From Actinocorallia aurantiaca (GTDB lineage: Bacteria; Actinomycetota; Actinomycetes; Streptosporangiales; Streptosporangiaceae): a DNA stretch of 64,000 nt. Every line of letters starts with the position of its first letter. Position 1 is the stretch's first letter. The stretch spans positions 1 through 64,000 of the forward strand of contig NZ_BAAATZ010000002.1 of the NCBI RefSeq assembly GCF_039533685.1, in the 5' to 3' direction. The position numbers and the translations under genes are program-made. Below are positions 17,275 to 25,914 of this stretch, in pieces. Below the pieces are notes generated by a model. That model saw nothing but the letters and a program-made list of their open reading frames with translations, made no database searches and was not told the origin of the DNA.

Positions 17275-18903
17275 ATGGACGACATCACCCTGAGCAAGGA
17301 ATGGGCGGGGTTGCGGGAGCACCACCGGGAGATCGAGGGGAGGACGCTGCGGGAGCTGTTCGACGAGGACCCCGGACGGGCGGAACGGATGAGCGTGACC
17401 GCGGGGGACCTGTTCCTCGACTACTCCAAGCACCGGGCCACCGGCGAGACCCTCGGGCTGCTGGTGGAACTGGCCGAGCGGGCCGGGCTGCGGGACGCAG
17501 TCGACCGGATGTTCCGCGGTGACCACATCAACGTCAGCGAGGACCGGGCGGTCCTGCACACGGCGCTGCGGCTGCCGGCCGGCGCCGTGCTGGAGGTCGA
17601 CGGGCAGGACGTGGCGGGCGACGTCCACGCCGTCCTGGACCGGATGAGCGCGTTCGCCGAACGCGTCCGGTCCAAGGAGTGGCGGGGCGCGACCGGCGAA
17701 CCCATCGCCACCGTCGTCAACATCGGGATCGGGGGGTCCGACCTGGGACCGGCCATGGCGTACGAGGCGCTGGCCGACTACGCGGACGCCGGCATCGAGG
17801 CCCGGTTCGTCTCGAACATCGACCCGGCCGACCTCGAAGGCAAGCTGCGCGGCCTCGATCCGGCCACCACGCTGTTCGTCGTCAGCTCCAAGACGTTCAC
17901 CACGATCGAGACGCTCACCAACGCCCGCGTCGCCCGGAAGTGGCTGGTCGACGCGCTGGGAGAGGACGCCGTCGGCAAGCACTTCGTCGCCGTCTCCACC
18001 AACGCCGAGAAGGTCGCCGAGTTCGGCATCGACACCGCGAACATGTTCGGCTTCTGGGACTGGGTAGGCGGGCGGTACTCCTTCGACGGCGCCATCGGGC
18101 TGTCCCTGACGGTCGCCATCGGGCCGGAGCGGTTCCGGGAGATGCTGGACGGATTCCACACGATCGACGAACACTTCCGCACCGCGCCTTTCGAGAAGAA
18201 CATGCCGGTCCTGATGGGCCTGCTCGGCGTCTGGTACACCGACTTCTTCGGCGCGCAGACGCGGGCCGTACTGCCCTACGCCCAGCGGCTGCACCGGTTC
18301 CCCGCCTACCTGCAGCAGCTCACGATGGAGTCCAACGGCAAGTCGGTGAAGGCCGACGGGACGCCGGTCGACTGCGACACCGGCGAGATCTTCTGGGGCG
18401 AGCCGGGCACCAACGGGCAGCACGCCTTCTACCAGCTGCTGCACCAGGGCACCCGGCTGGTCCCCGCGGACTTCATCGGCTTCGCCGAGCCCTTCGCGGA
18501 CCCGGCCGGCATGCACGACATCCTCACCGCCAACCTGCTGGCCCAGACCTCGGCGCTGGCCTTCGGGAAGACCGCCGAGGAGATCGCGGCCGAGGGCACA
18601 CCGCCCGAACTGGTCCCCCACAAGGTGATGCCGGGCAACCGGCCCTCCTCGACGATCCTCGCGCCGAAGCTCACCCCGCGCGTCCTGGGCGAACTCGTCG
18701 CGCTGTACGAGCACCTCGTGTTCGTCGAGGGGACGGTCTGGGGCATCAACCCCTTCGACCAGTGGGGCGTCGAGCTCGGCAAGAAGCTGGCGCTCGGCCT
18801 GCAGCCCGCCCTCACGTCCGAGGAACCACCGGAGGACTTCGCGGATCCCTCGACCGAGAACCTGGTCCGCCGCTACCGCCGGCTGAGGGGAAGGCGGGCA
18901 TGA
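17275..18903 (+). CDS. pgi: Glucose-6-phosphate isomerase
   Basis: Cytoplasmic enzyme interconverting glucose-6-phosphate and fructose-6-phosphate. It has 542 residues, the usual length for the long bacterial form. Family signatures are intact: NIGIGGSDLGPAMAYEAL, VVSSKTFTTIET, the active-site region GGRYSFDGAIGLS, MESNGKSV, WGEPGTNGQHAFYQL and the C-terminal WGVELGKKLA with the catalytic lysine. The start ATG is preceded by GAGGGGAAGCC. Its TGA overlaps the ATG of zwf, so the pair is translationally coupled. That links glycolysis and the oxidative pentose phosphate branch, and would supply hexose phosphates for the nearby polysaccharide genes. Confidence 0.97.
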   Translation: MDDITLSKEWAGLREHHREIEGRTLRELFDEDPGRAERMSVTAGDLFLDYSKHRATGETLGLLVELAERAGLRDAVDRMFRGDHINVSEDRAVLHTALRLPAGAVLEVDGQDVAGDVHAVLDRMSAFAERVRSKEWRGATGEPIATVVNIGIGGSDLGPAMAYEALADYADAGIEARFVSNIDPADLEGKLRGLDPATTLFVVSSKTFTTIETLTNARVARKWLVDALGEDAVGKHFVAVSTNAEKVAEFGIDTANMFGFWDWVGGRYSFDGAIGLSLTVAIGPERFREMLDGFHTIDEHFRTAPFEKNMPVLMGLLGVWYTDFFGAQTRAVLPYAQRLHRFPAYLQQLTMESNGKSVKADGTPVDCDTGEIFWGEPGTNGQHAFYQLLHQGTRLVPADFIGFAEPFADPAGMHDILTANLLAQTSALAFGKTAEEIAAEGTPPELVPHKVMPGNRPSSTILAPKLTPRVLGELVALYEHLVFVEGTVWGINPFDQWGVELGKKLALGLQPALTSEEPPEDFADPSTENLVRRYRRLRGRRA

Positions 18904-20267
18904 GCCGGCGGAGAGCGGACGCGCTCGTCCTGTTCGGCATCACCGGGAACCTCGCCTACAAGATGCTGCTGCCCGCCCTCTACCACCTCACCGCCGCCGG
19001 GGTGCTCGACCTCCCGATCGTGGGCGTCGCCAAGACCGACCTCGACCTGGCCGGCCTGCGGGAACGGGCCCGGGAGGCCTGCGGTGACCAGCTCGACGAG
19101 GCGGCGTTCGCGAAGTTCACCGGGAACCTGAGGCTCATCGCCGGCGACTACGGGGACGCGTCCACCTTCGAGGCGATCCGCGCGGAGACGGAAGGAGCGG
19201 AGTTCCTCACCCACTACATGGCGATCCCGCCGTCGCTGTTCGCGACCGTCGCCGAAGGCCTGGCCGGCGCCGGGCTCCACCACGACGCCCGGCTCGTGGT
19301 GGAGAAGCCGTTCGGCCACGACACGGCCTCGGCGCAGGCCCTCAACGCCGAACTGCTCCGGTACTTCGACGAGGACCACATCCGCCGCGTCGACCACTTC
19401 CTCGGCAAGGAGCCGATCGAGGACCTCCTGGTGTTCCGGTTCGGGAACATGTTCCTGGAGCCGATCTGGAACCGCCACTACGTGCGCAACGTGCAGATCA
19501 CCATGGCCGAGGACTTCGACGTCGCCGACCGCGGCTCGTTCTACGACGCCAACGGCACCGTCCGCGACGTGGTGCAGAACCACCTCCTGCAGATCCTGGC
19601 CATCCTCGCCATGGACTCCCCTCCCTCGTCCGACGCCAGGGCGTTCATCGACGAGAAGTGGCGCGTCCTGCGGGCGGTGCGGTCCATCGACCCCGACGAG
19701 ACCGTCTTCGGGCAGTACTCCGGGTACCTCGACACCGAAGGCGTACGGCCCGGCTCGACCACCGAGACCTACGTCGCGACGCGCCTGCACATCGACAACT
19801 GGCGCTGGGCGGGCGTCCCCTTCTACATCCGTTCCGGGAAGGCGCTCCCCGAGACCGACCTGGAAGTCGTCGCCGAGCTCGCCACCCCGCCGGTCGCCCT
19901 CTTCGACGGCGACCTCCAGCCGAACCTGCTCAGGTTCCGGCTCCAGCCCGACGCGGGCATCACCCTGGACGTCCTCGCCAAGGAACCCGGCCGCGACACC
20001 ACCCGGCGCGTCCCCCTCCACGTCGACTTCACCAAGGCCCTCGGCCCCATGGAGGCGGCCTACCAGCGCATCCTCGCCGACGCCGTGAGCGGTGACCCGC
20101 GCCGCTTCGTCCGCTTCGACCTGGCCGAGGAGTCCTGGCGCGTCGTCCAGCCCCTCCTCGACCGGACCATCCCGCCCCTCCCCTACGAGAAGGGCACCTG
20201 GGGCCCGGAAGCCGCCGCCCGCCTCGTCCCCGGCGGCTGGCACCCCATCTCCACCACCTTCGACTGA
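18900..20267 (+). CDS. zwf: Glucose-6-phosphate 1-dehydrogenase
   Basis: Oxidises glucose-6-phosphate to 6-phosphogluconolactone with NADP (or F420/NAD in some relatives). It has 455 residues, slightly shorter than the 480-510 common form. The active-site signature RRVDHFLGKEPI is intact, as are VVEKPFGHD and FYIRSGKAL. The nucleotide-binding loop reads FGITGNLAYKMLLPALY, where most family members have GASGDLAxRKL, so cofactor preference may differ. Start ATG 18900-18902 overlaps the pgi stop as ATGA. A second G6PDH copy elsewhere in the genome would be normal for actinomycetes, so this may be a specialised paralogue. Confidence 0.93.
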   Translation: MSRRRADALVLFGITGNLAYKMLLPALYHLTAAGVLDLPIVGVAKTDLDLAGLRERAREACGDQLDEAAFAKFTGNLRLIAGDYGDASTFEAIRAETEGAEFLTHYMAIPPSLFATVAEGLAGAGLHHDARLVVEKPFGHDTASAQALNAELLRYFDEDHIRRVDHFLGKEPIEDLLVFRFGNMFLEPIWNRHYVRNVQITMAEDFDVADRGSFYDANGTVRDVVQNHLLQILAILAMDSPPSSDARAFIDEKWRVLRAVRSIDPDETVFGQYSGYLDTEGVRPGSTTETYVATRLHIDNWRWAGVPFYIRSGKALPETDLEVVAELATPPVALFDGDLQPNLLRFRLQPDAGITLDVLAKEPGRDTTRRVPLHVDFTKALGPMEAAYQRILADAVSGDPRRFVRFDLAEESWRVVQPLLDRTIPPLPYEKGTWGPEAAARLVPGGWHPISTTFD

Positions 20268-20349
20268 CCGAACGCCCGTCTCCAGAGGAGAGGCGGGAAA
20301 GTTCGCCGTCCGCGCCGGGCCGCGCTCAGGGGAAGCGTAGGTTCGGGAC

Positions 20350-20964
20350 ATGCGGATCATCGACCTGGAGACCTGGCGGGAACACGGCGCCGAGAGCGCC
20401 GGCGGGCCGGAGGCCGCCGACGACGCGGAGGCCCTGCGGACGGCGGACGGCTTCCCCTCGGGGCAGGTCGTCGCGTGGGACGGCGCCCGCCTGCGCTTCG
20501 CCCGCCGGGGTCCCGCCGGGACACACGTCGAACTGCTCGAACGCCCGCCGGTCGCCGAGGCCCTCGACCTGCTCCCGCACCCCGAGGGCGGCTGGTACCG
20601 GCAGACCTGGCGGACCGCTCCGACCGTGCGGCCGGAGGGCTGTCCGGGGGAGCGCGCCACCGCCACCGGCATCTACTTCCTGCTGCCTCCCGGCGAGGAG
20701 TCCATGTGGCACGCGGTCCGCTCCGACGAGGTCTGGTTCTGGCACCGCGGCGGTCCCCTCACGCTCCTGCTCGGCGGCTCCGGCGACCGCCCCCGCGCCC
20801 CGGAGGCGATCGTGCTCGGCCCGGACGTCGAGCACGGCCAGACCCCCCAGGCACTCGTCCCCGCCGGAGTCTGGCAGGCCGCGAAACCGGCCGGAACCGA
20901 AGCGGTGCTGGTGAGCTGCGTGGTCTCGCCCGGCTTCGACTTCGCGGACTTCAGCGTCGAGTGA
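20350..20964 (+). CDS. Cupin-superfamily DUF985 protein
   Basis: A 204-residue protein. Residues about 75-204 form the DUF985 cupin, recognised by LDLLPHPEGGWYRQTWR, TGIYFLLPPGEESMWHAVRSD-type beta strands, LVPAGVWQAAKP and CVVSPGFDFADF. The first 70 residues are an acidic, less conserved extension. No biochemical function is established for the family. It lies 82 bases after zwf on the same strand and could be co-transcribed, though a short stem (TCTCC/GGAGA near 20280) sits in the gap. Confidence 0.8.
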   Translation: MRIIDLETWREHGAESAGGPEAADDAEALRTADGFPSGQVVAWDGARLRFARRGPAGTHVELLERPPVAEALDLLPHPEGGWYRQTWRTAPTVRPEGCPGERATATGIYFLLPPGEESMWHAVRSDEVWFWHRGGPLTLLLGGSGDRPRAPEAIVLGPDVEHGQTPQALVPAGVWQAAKPAGTEAVLVSCVVSPGFDFADFSVE

Positions 20965-21021
20965 ACCGTTCCCCACCGCGGGACCCGCGGCCCTCCGGGC
21001 GCGCCTCGGCCGCGGGGCAGG

Positions 21022-21381
21022 TCAGGGGGACGGGGGGGTCCAGGCCGCCTGGGCTTCGGCGGTGGTGGGGTAGAGGGCCAGGAAGCGGTCGAGGCCGGAG
21101 AGGGCCAGGAGGCGGGCCAGGCGGGCGCTCGGGGCGGTGAGAGCGAGGGTGGCGCGGGACTTCTGGGCGTGGCGGTAGGCGGCGACCAGGGCGGCGATGC
21201 CGCTGGAATCGCAGAAGTCCAGGGCTTTCATGTCGATGATGAGCTGCTGGCCGGCGTCCAGATCCGTCTTCTTGAGGATGTCTCGGAGCTGGCCTGCGGT
21301 GTGCAGGTGGAGGTCGCCGGCCAGGGCCAGGACGGTGCCGGAGGGGACTTCGGTGGCGGTGATCGTCAGGGTGCGGGTCAC
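21022..21381 (-). CDS. STAS-domain anti-sigma-factor antagonist (RsbV-like)
   Basis: A 119-residue single STAS domain. The phosphorylatable serine is S59 in LDFCDSSGIAALV, the conserved site at which anti-sigma kinases inactivate this family. Dephosphorylated protein would bind an anti-sigma factor (RsbW type) and free a sigma factor. Its start overlaps the stop of the PP2C phosphatase as ATGA, so phosphatase and substrate are coupled. It is the last gene of a rsbQ-rsbP-rsbV-like operon. No RsbW kinase or sigma-B-type gene is in the window. Confidence 0.9.
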   Translation of the reverse strand: MTRTLTITATEVPSGTVLALAGDLHLHTAGQLRDILKKTDLDAGQQLIIDMKALDFCDSSGIAALVAAYRHAQKSRATLALTAPSARLARLLALSGLDRFLALYPTTAEAQAAWTPPSP

Positions 21382-22706
21382 TGGTCGTCTCGTTCTGGTG
21401 GGGTGGGGACGCTGAGGGCCAGCAGGGCGGTGTCGTCGTCCAGGCCGTCGCCGAAGCGGGTGAGCAGCCCGGTGAGGCCTTCGACTAGGTCGGACGCGGT
21501 GGTCGGGGCGAGCGTAGCGGTGTGGTCACGCAGGGCCGCGTCACCATAGCGCGCGTCGGATTCCCCGTCCGCCCCGTCGACCCTGGCCTCGACGAGGCCG
21601 TCGGTGTAGAGCAGCAGGGCGTCGCCGGGGGCCAGGTGGACGGTGGTGGTGGCGAAGTGGGGGTCGGGGAAGACACCGACGATCAGGCCTCCACGAGTGG
21701 AGATGTAGTCCGCGGTGCCGTCGGCGCGCAACAGCAGCGGATCGAGGTGGCCGCCGACGGCCAGGCCGAGGGTGAAACCGCTCGACGCGGGGGTGATGAT
21801 CCCGAAGACGACGGTGCAGAAGCGGGGGTCGTCGCCGTTGTACTCGTGGTTGAGGACGATGTTGAGGTTGTTCAGGACGGCGACCGGATCGGGGTCGTAG
21901 ACCGCCGCGGCGCGCAGGGTGTAGCGGACGAGCGAGGTGACGGCCGCGGCGTCCGCGCCCTTCCCGCACACGTCGCCCAGGAAGAAGCCCCAGCGTCCCT
22001 CGCTGAGGGGGAAGACGTCGTAGAAGTCGCCGCCGACCTGGTCCGCGGAGGCCACGTGGTAGTACGCGGAGACCTCCATCCCCTCGGGCGCCGACAGCGT
22101 GGGCGGCAGCAGGGTGCGCTGCAGGGTGGTGACCACGCGCTGCAGACGGGCTCGTTCGACCTCGGCGAGCGCGCGGGCCTGCTCGGCCTCTGCTCGCGCC
22201 TTCTCGGCCTCCCGCTGGACGCGCAGGAGTTCCCGCTCGTAGGAGTGCCGGCTCGTCGCGTCGAAGATCGTGGTGCGGATCAGCAGCGGCCGCCCGCCGC
22301 GCCCGTACTTGACCGTGGAGGAGACCAGCACCGGCAGCCGGCCGCCGTCGGCGGTCCTCAACTCCAGCGCCACGCCGTCCAGCCGGCCCTGAACGGCCAG
22401 CATCGGCGCGAGGTGCGTCTCGTGGTAGAGCTTCCCGCCGACGGTCAGCAGGTCGGCGAAGCGGAGACGGCCGACCAGGTCCTCGCGGGCGCGGCCGAGC
22501 CAGCCCAGCAGCGTTTTGTTGACCTTGGCGATCTGGCCGTCCGGGTACGTGGACAGGTAGCCGCAAGGCGCGTTGTCGTAAAGGTCCTCGGCGTTGTCGT
22601 CCAGCAGGTCCGCCGCCGTCTCCGGCACCGTGAAGCCGGGGTTCCCCTCATCGAAGCCCTCGCCGGAAGAGGCCGCGTCGTGAACATGGCCGGAAGTGAA
22701 CGTCAT
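21378..22706 (-). CDS. rsbP: PAS-PP2C phosphatase (RsbP-like)
   Basis: Signal-controlled serine phosphatase of 442 residues. A PAS domain (about 40-150: DNAPCGYLSTYPDGQIAKVN) is followed by a coiled coil (about 155-200, rich in E, A and R) and a SpoIIE-type PP2C domain (about 205-435). The PP2C metal motifs GGDFYDVF, GDVCGKGADAA, GHLDPLLL and LLYTDGL-type residues are intact. This is the architecture of Bacillus RsbP, which dephosphorylates RsbV upon energy stress. The upstream gene is an RsbQ homologue and the downstream gene a STAS protein, each with an ATGA overlap, so the set is complete. Confidence 0.92.
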   Translation of the reverse strand: MTFTSGHVHDAASSGEGFDEGNPGFTVPETAADLLDDNAEDLYDNAPCGYLSTYPDGQIAKVNKTLLGWLGRAREDLVGRLRFADLLTVGGKLYHETHLAPMLAVQGRLDGVALELRTADGGRLPVLVSSTVKYGRGGRPLLIRTTIFDATSRHSYERELLRVQREAEKARAEAEQARALAEVERARLQRVVTTLQRTLLPPTLSAPEGMEVSAYYHVASADQVGGDFYDVFPLSEGRWGFFLGDVCGKGADAAAVTSLVRYTLRAAAVYDPDPVAVLNNLNIVLNHEYNGDDPRFCTVVFGIITPASSGFTLGLAVGGHLDPLLLRADGTADYISTRGGLIVGVFPDPHFATTTVHLAPGDALLLYTDGLVEARVDGADGESDARYGDAALRDHTATLAPTTASDLVEGLTGLLTRFGDGLDDDTALLALSVPTPPERDDQ

Positions 22707-23506
22707 CGCAGCCCCGTCACGAAGTCGCTTATGGCCTGGACGGTGGCTTCAGGGGCGCTCAGCTGGGGGCAGTGCCCGACCGCGTCCAGGGTGACCAGAC
22801 CGGCGTCCGGAATCTGGTCGCGGACGAAGGCCCCCACCCCGGTGGGCGCGATGACGTCCTGCGAGCACTCCAGCACCACCGCCGGGACCTTCACCTGCGG
22901 CAGGTCGGCGCGGTTGTCGGACAGGAAGGTGGCGCGGGCGAAGACCCGGGCGATGTTCGGGTCGGTCCGGCAGAAGCTGTCCTCCAGCTCCTCGCCCAGC
23001 TCCGGCCGGTCGGGATTGCCCATGATCACCGGCGCCATCGCCGACGACCAGCCGAGGTAGTTGCCGTCCAACGTCTCCAGCAGCTCGTCGATGTCCTCGC
23101 GGCTGAACCCGCCCCGGTAGTCGCCGTCGTCGATGTAGCAGGGCGAGGGCACGAGCAGGACCAGGCCCTCGAACCGCTCCGGCTCGGCGATCGCGGCCAG
23201 CGCCCCGATCATGGCGCTCACCGAGTGGCCCACGAACACCACCGGTCCCGCGTCCAGCTCCCGGCAGATCTCCAGCACGTCCTCGGCGTACCCCTCCAGC
23301 CTTCCGTAACGGTCCGGGTTCCACGCGGAGAGGTCCGAGCGGCCTGATCCCACGTGGTCGAACAGCACCACCCGGAACCGCTCGGCCAGCGCCGGCGCGA
23401 CCAGCCGCCACAGGTTCTGGTCGCACCCGAAACCGTGCGACAACATCACCGTGGGCCCGGCCTGTCCACCGGTCACCATCACGTGATTCTTCGTAAAAAC
23501 TCCCAT
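22703..23506 (-). CDS. rsbQ: Alpha/beta hydrolase RsbQ-like stress activator
   Basis: A 267-residue alpha/beta hydrolase. The catalytic triad is S95 (GHSVSAMIG), D217 (CSQDVIAP) and H245 (VGHCPQLS), almost the numbering of Bacillus RsbQ. The phrases LVPSPCYIDD, GGFSREDIDELL, NYLGWSSAMAPVIMGNPDRPE and FCRTDPNIARVFA are strongly RsbQ-like. RsbQ is needed for the PAS-PP2C partner to sense energy stress, probably by supplying a small hydrophobic ligand. D14-like strigolactone receptors share the fold. The start is ATG 23506, with AGGAG ten bases upstream; an upstream in-frame start lacks this. It is the first gene of the operon. Confidence 0.92.
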   Translation of the reverse strand: MGVFTKNHVMVTGGQAGPTVMLSHGFGCDQNLWRLVAPALAERFRVVLFDHVGSGRSDLSAWNPDRYGRLEGYAEDVLEICRELDAGPVVFVGHSVSAMIGALAAIAEPERFEGLVLLVPSPCYIDDGDYRGGFSREDIDELLETLDGNYLGWSSAMAPVIMGNPDRPELGEELEDSFCRTDPNIARVFARATFLSDNRADLPQVKVPAVVLECSQDVIAPTGVGAFVRDQIPDAGLVTLDAVGHCPQLSAPEATVQAISDFVTGLR

Positions 23507-23940
23507 GGTGAGAACACTCCTAGTCTGTCTCGGCACCACAGACCAGGACGACAACCCATTGGCTAAGTAAAGGGTATGGGGGTCGACTACATGCCCAGGT
23601 CAGGCGGATCTATCCCAGACAAGCACATCAACCTTGAAAAAGCACAATTTTTTCACTGCCGAAATGCCGACGCCGGGCCCGGCACGCGAGAACCGGGGCG
23701 GGCCCGGAACCGGGAGCGAGCGGGCTCGGGCCTGCCCTTGGCCGTTCACAAACGGACATCGATCTGCATTCCGGTTATTGCCGATCAAGAAAAGTTCAAA
23801 CTAGAAAATTAGTAATTATACATCGATAATTATAATTATGGTTTTTCTCCGGAAGCGAGCTCGGCTCGGCGGCCCGCGCCCCCGCCACCGGACCGGTGGA
23901 GGGGGCGGAACCTTCTCCGGTAGGTTCCGCCCCGCTCGGA
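23507..23940. promoter_or_regulatory. Long upstream region of the rsbQ operon with an A+T-rich island
   Basis: No convincing gene lies in these 434 bases; a 78-codon plus-strand frame has no coding character. Bases about 23780-23850 are roughly 80% A+T, sharply unlike the genome. They hold a perfect inverted repeat TAATTAT (23813-23819) / ATAATTA (23826-23832). The promoter of the rsbQ operon must be here. The right end holds a terminator-like hairpin for the phosphatase gene. Confidence 0.45.
23902..23933 (-). terminator. GC-rich hairpin after the tyrosine phosphatase gene
   Basis: GGGGCGGAACC (23902-23912) pairs perfectly with GGTTCCGCCCC (23923-23933) around a 10-base loop, 8 bases past the phosphatase stop on the minus strand. 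A second stem CCACCGG/CCGGTGG follows at 23885-23899. There is no U tract, as is usual in actinomycetes. Confidence 0.6.
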
Positions 23941-25072
23941 TCAGCGGGTGGTCAGGGCGTGCCGCAGGTGGGTGATGGTCTTCTGGCTCAGGCCCAGACC
24001 GTCGCGGAGGTAACGGTCGAAGGAGCCGTACTCGGCCTTGGCTCCGTCGAGGAACGCCTCGATGTACGCGGCGTCCTGCTCCAGGAGGGGGCGGATCAGG
24101 CCGCTGTCGACGCCCTTGCTCGCCAGCAGGTCGTAGGTCTGCTGGTGGGAAGGTGACAGGTAGGTGTTGGAGAGCACGAAGTCGTCGATGACGGCCTGCC
24201 GGGGGACGCGCAGCAGGGTGAGGATGACGGCGGACATGATGCCGGTGCGGTCCTTGCCGGCGGTGCAGTTGTAGACGAGCGGGAGCCCGTCCCGGCCGGC
24301 CAGGCGGAGCAGGACGTCGCGGAAGCCCGCCCGCGCCGCCTCATTGGTCACCATGTCGCGGTAGCTGGTGAGGACGATCTGCTCGGCCCTTCCGCCGCCG
24401 AGCATCTCCTCCAGCACGGCGGAGTCCCCGGTCCTCAGTGCCGTGGTGAGGGCCTCGGCCAGGGTGTTGCCGCTCTCGTCGAGCAGCGGCCTCGCGACCG
24501 CCTCGACGCCCGCGGGCAGCCGGTTGACGCCGTACTTGACGACCTCGGCCTCGCCGCGGAAGTCGACGGAGGTGGACAGGCCGAGAGACGCCAGTCGCGC
24601 CACGTCGGCTTCGGTGGCCTTCCCGAGGCTGTCACTGCGGTAGACGAGGCCCCAGCGCACCGTGCGCCCGTCCGAGGTCCCGGGTGTTGGCGGACCCTTC
24701 GAGCGCGACCCGCCGGGTGCCCGCGACCGGGCCCTCGGCGTTCGCCGAGCGGCGGGGCGCGGCCTCGAAGTACCAGCGCTTCCCGGCGTCCAGGCCTTCC
24801 ACCCGGGTGCCGGAGGACTTCGTCGCGGCGACCAGCCGTCCGGACCGGGACGGGTCGCGGGAGTCGGTGGAGGCGTAGACGTAGACCGTTCCGGACTTGC
24901 GGACCGTCCATTCGAGTTCGTGGACCCCGTCCGCGGTCCGGGTGACGTTCACCGCCGTGACCTGCGAGGCACCGCCCTGCCCCGCGAAAGCCGCGGGCTG
25001 GGCGAGACCGACGGCGAGGGCCGCTCCCAGTACGACGCCGCCCGCGTGAAGGCCTGTGGACTGGAGTTTCAA
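23941..25072 (-). pseudogene. Secreted tyrosine-protein phosphatase, disrupted by a frameshift
   Basis: Two overlapping frames make one protein. The first (24632-25072) has a signal peptide, an FnIII-like domain (about 30-115) and ends in RVALEGSANTRDLG, the N-terminal signature of Tyr_phosphatase3 enzymes. It then shifts to GRAHGALG and stops. The second frame (stop at 23941) resumes with SDGRTVRWGLVYRSDSLG and carries the catalytic P-loop CTAGKDRTG and the rest of the domain. The normal link DLGGYRT-DGR is missing. Loss of 17 bases between two copies of ACCTCGG would explain this. If the shift is real the gene is dead; if it is a sequencing error the enzyme is an intact exported phosphatase. 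The ATG at 24660 is only the first internal ATG of frame two. Confidence 0.8.
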
Positions 25073-25321
25073 GGTGGTTCCTTTCCTTCATGGCCTGAAT
25101 GTCCGGCCGTCCCGGACGGTCGCATGGTGTGACGTGCGGCACATGACCGGTCCCGTTGGACGGGACGCCTTCCACCGGGCCTCCAGAACGACCGGCTCGG
25201 TTGCTTTGCACTTGCATGGGGCCATCGGTGTTTTTTCACGAGGGTTATTCAGGAATCTCCGGAGGAACGGTCGCTTCGGCTCGCACGGAGGCGGCCGACG
25301 GGATCCGGATCAGGGGGAGCC
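25073..25321. promoter_or_regulatory. Divergent promoter region between phosphatase and lipoprotein
   Basis: No gene is seen. It contains inverted repeats GTCCCGT-TGG-ACGGGAC (25150-25166) and CCGTCC-C-GGACGG (about 25112-25124). Either may be a regulator site for the divergent genes. Confidence 0.35.
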
Positions 25322-25846
25322 ATGAAGTTCGCCGCCTCGGCCGTCGTCGCTTTTCTGGCCGTCACGCTCGTGAGCGGGTGCGGCGACTCGAACGAGGAGT
25401 CCACGGTCTCGCCCGAGGCCGGAGTGTCGGGGCAGGTGGGGAACGTCGACATCCGGGACCTGTTCGTCCTCGGAGGGAACGGCACGGCCGAGATTCCCGC
25501 CGGGGGCTCGGCGCCCGTCTACCTCACGATGGTCAACCGGCCGGCCGGGGGAGAGCCCGATCCCACCGGCGGCACCGCGGCCGCCGAGGCCGACGTCCTG
25601 GAGTCGGTCACCTCTACCGACGCGAACTCCGTCGAACTCATCGGCGGGCCCGTCCAACTGCCCGCCGGACAGGACGTCAGGGTCGGCCCGGACGCGCGGA
25701 TCGTCCTGCGCGGGCTCACCGAAGCGCTCGAAAGCGACGGGGACGTCGACCTCACCTTGAAGTTCCAGAAGGCGGGTTCGGTGACGCTGGAGGCCCCGGT
25801 CATCCAGAGGAAGGACAGCTACGAGAGCTACTCCCCGGCTCCTTGA
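25322..25846 (+). CDS. Lipoprotein with a PCu(A)C/DUF461-like domain
   Basis: A 174-residue exported lipoprotein. The signal peptide MKFAASAVVAFLAVTLVSGC has lipobox VSGC. The mature region has the beta-sandwich pattern of actinobacterial DUF461-type proteins: VGNVDIRDLFVLGG, SAPVYLTMVNR, DVLESVTSTDANSVEL, IVLRGLTEAL and VTLEAPVI. The Met/His copper ligands of true PCu(A)C chaperones are not evident, so copper binding is doubtful. The start is preceded by GGGGGAGCC. The C-terminus is a short Tyr/Ser tail. Nearest downstream gene is ggt after 68 bases on the same strand. Confidence 0.75.
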   Translation: MKFAASAVVAFLAVTLVSGCGDSNEESTVSPEAGVSGQVGNVDIRDLFVLGGNGTAEIPAGGSAPVYLTMVNRPAGGEPDPTGGTAAAEADVLESVTSTDANSVELIGGPVQLPAGQDVRVGPDARIVLRGLTEALESDGDVDLTLKFQKAGSVTLEAPVIQRKDSYESYSPAP

Positions 25847-25914
25847 GTCGGGCGGAGGCGTCCACGGGGCCGGGAGTGGCCGAATAGACGGGCGATATTG
25901 GGGGGAATGTCACT

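Noticed and set aside
23576..23812. A 78-codon plus-strand frame upstream of rsbQ
   Set aside because: No Shine-Dalgarno, codon use unlike neighbours, and it runs into the A+T-rich island.
23941..25072. Reading the two phosphatase frames as two independent overlapping genes
   Set aside because: The first ends at the phosphatase N-terminal signature and the second begins right after the missing link, so one split gene is the simpler reading.
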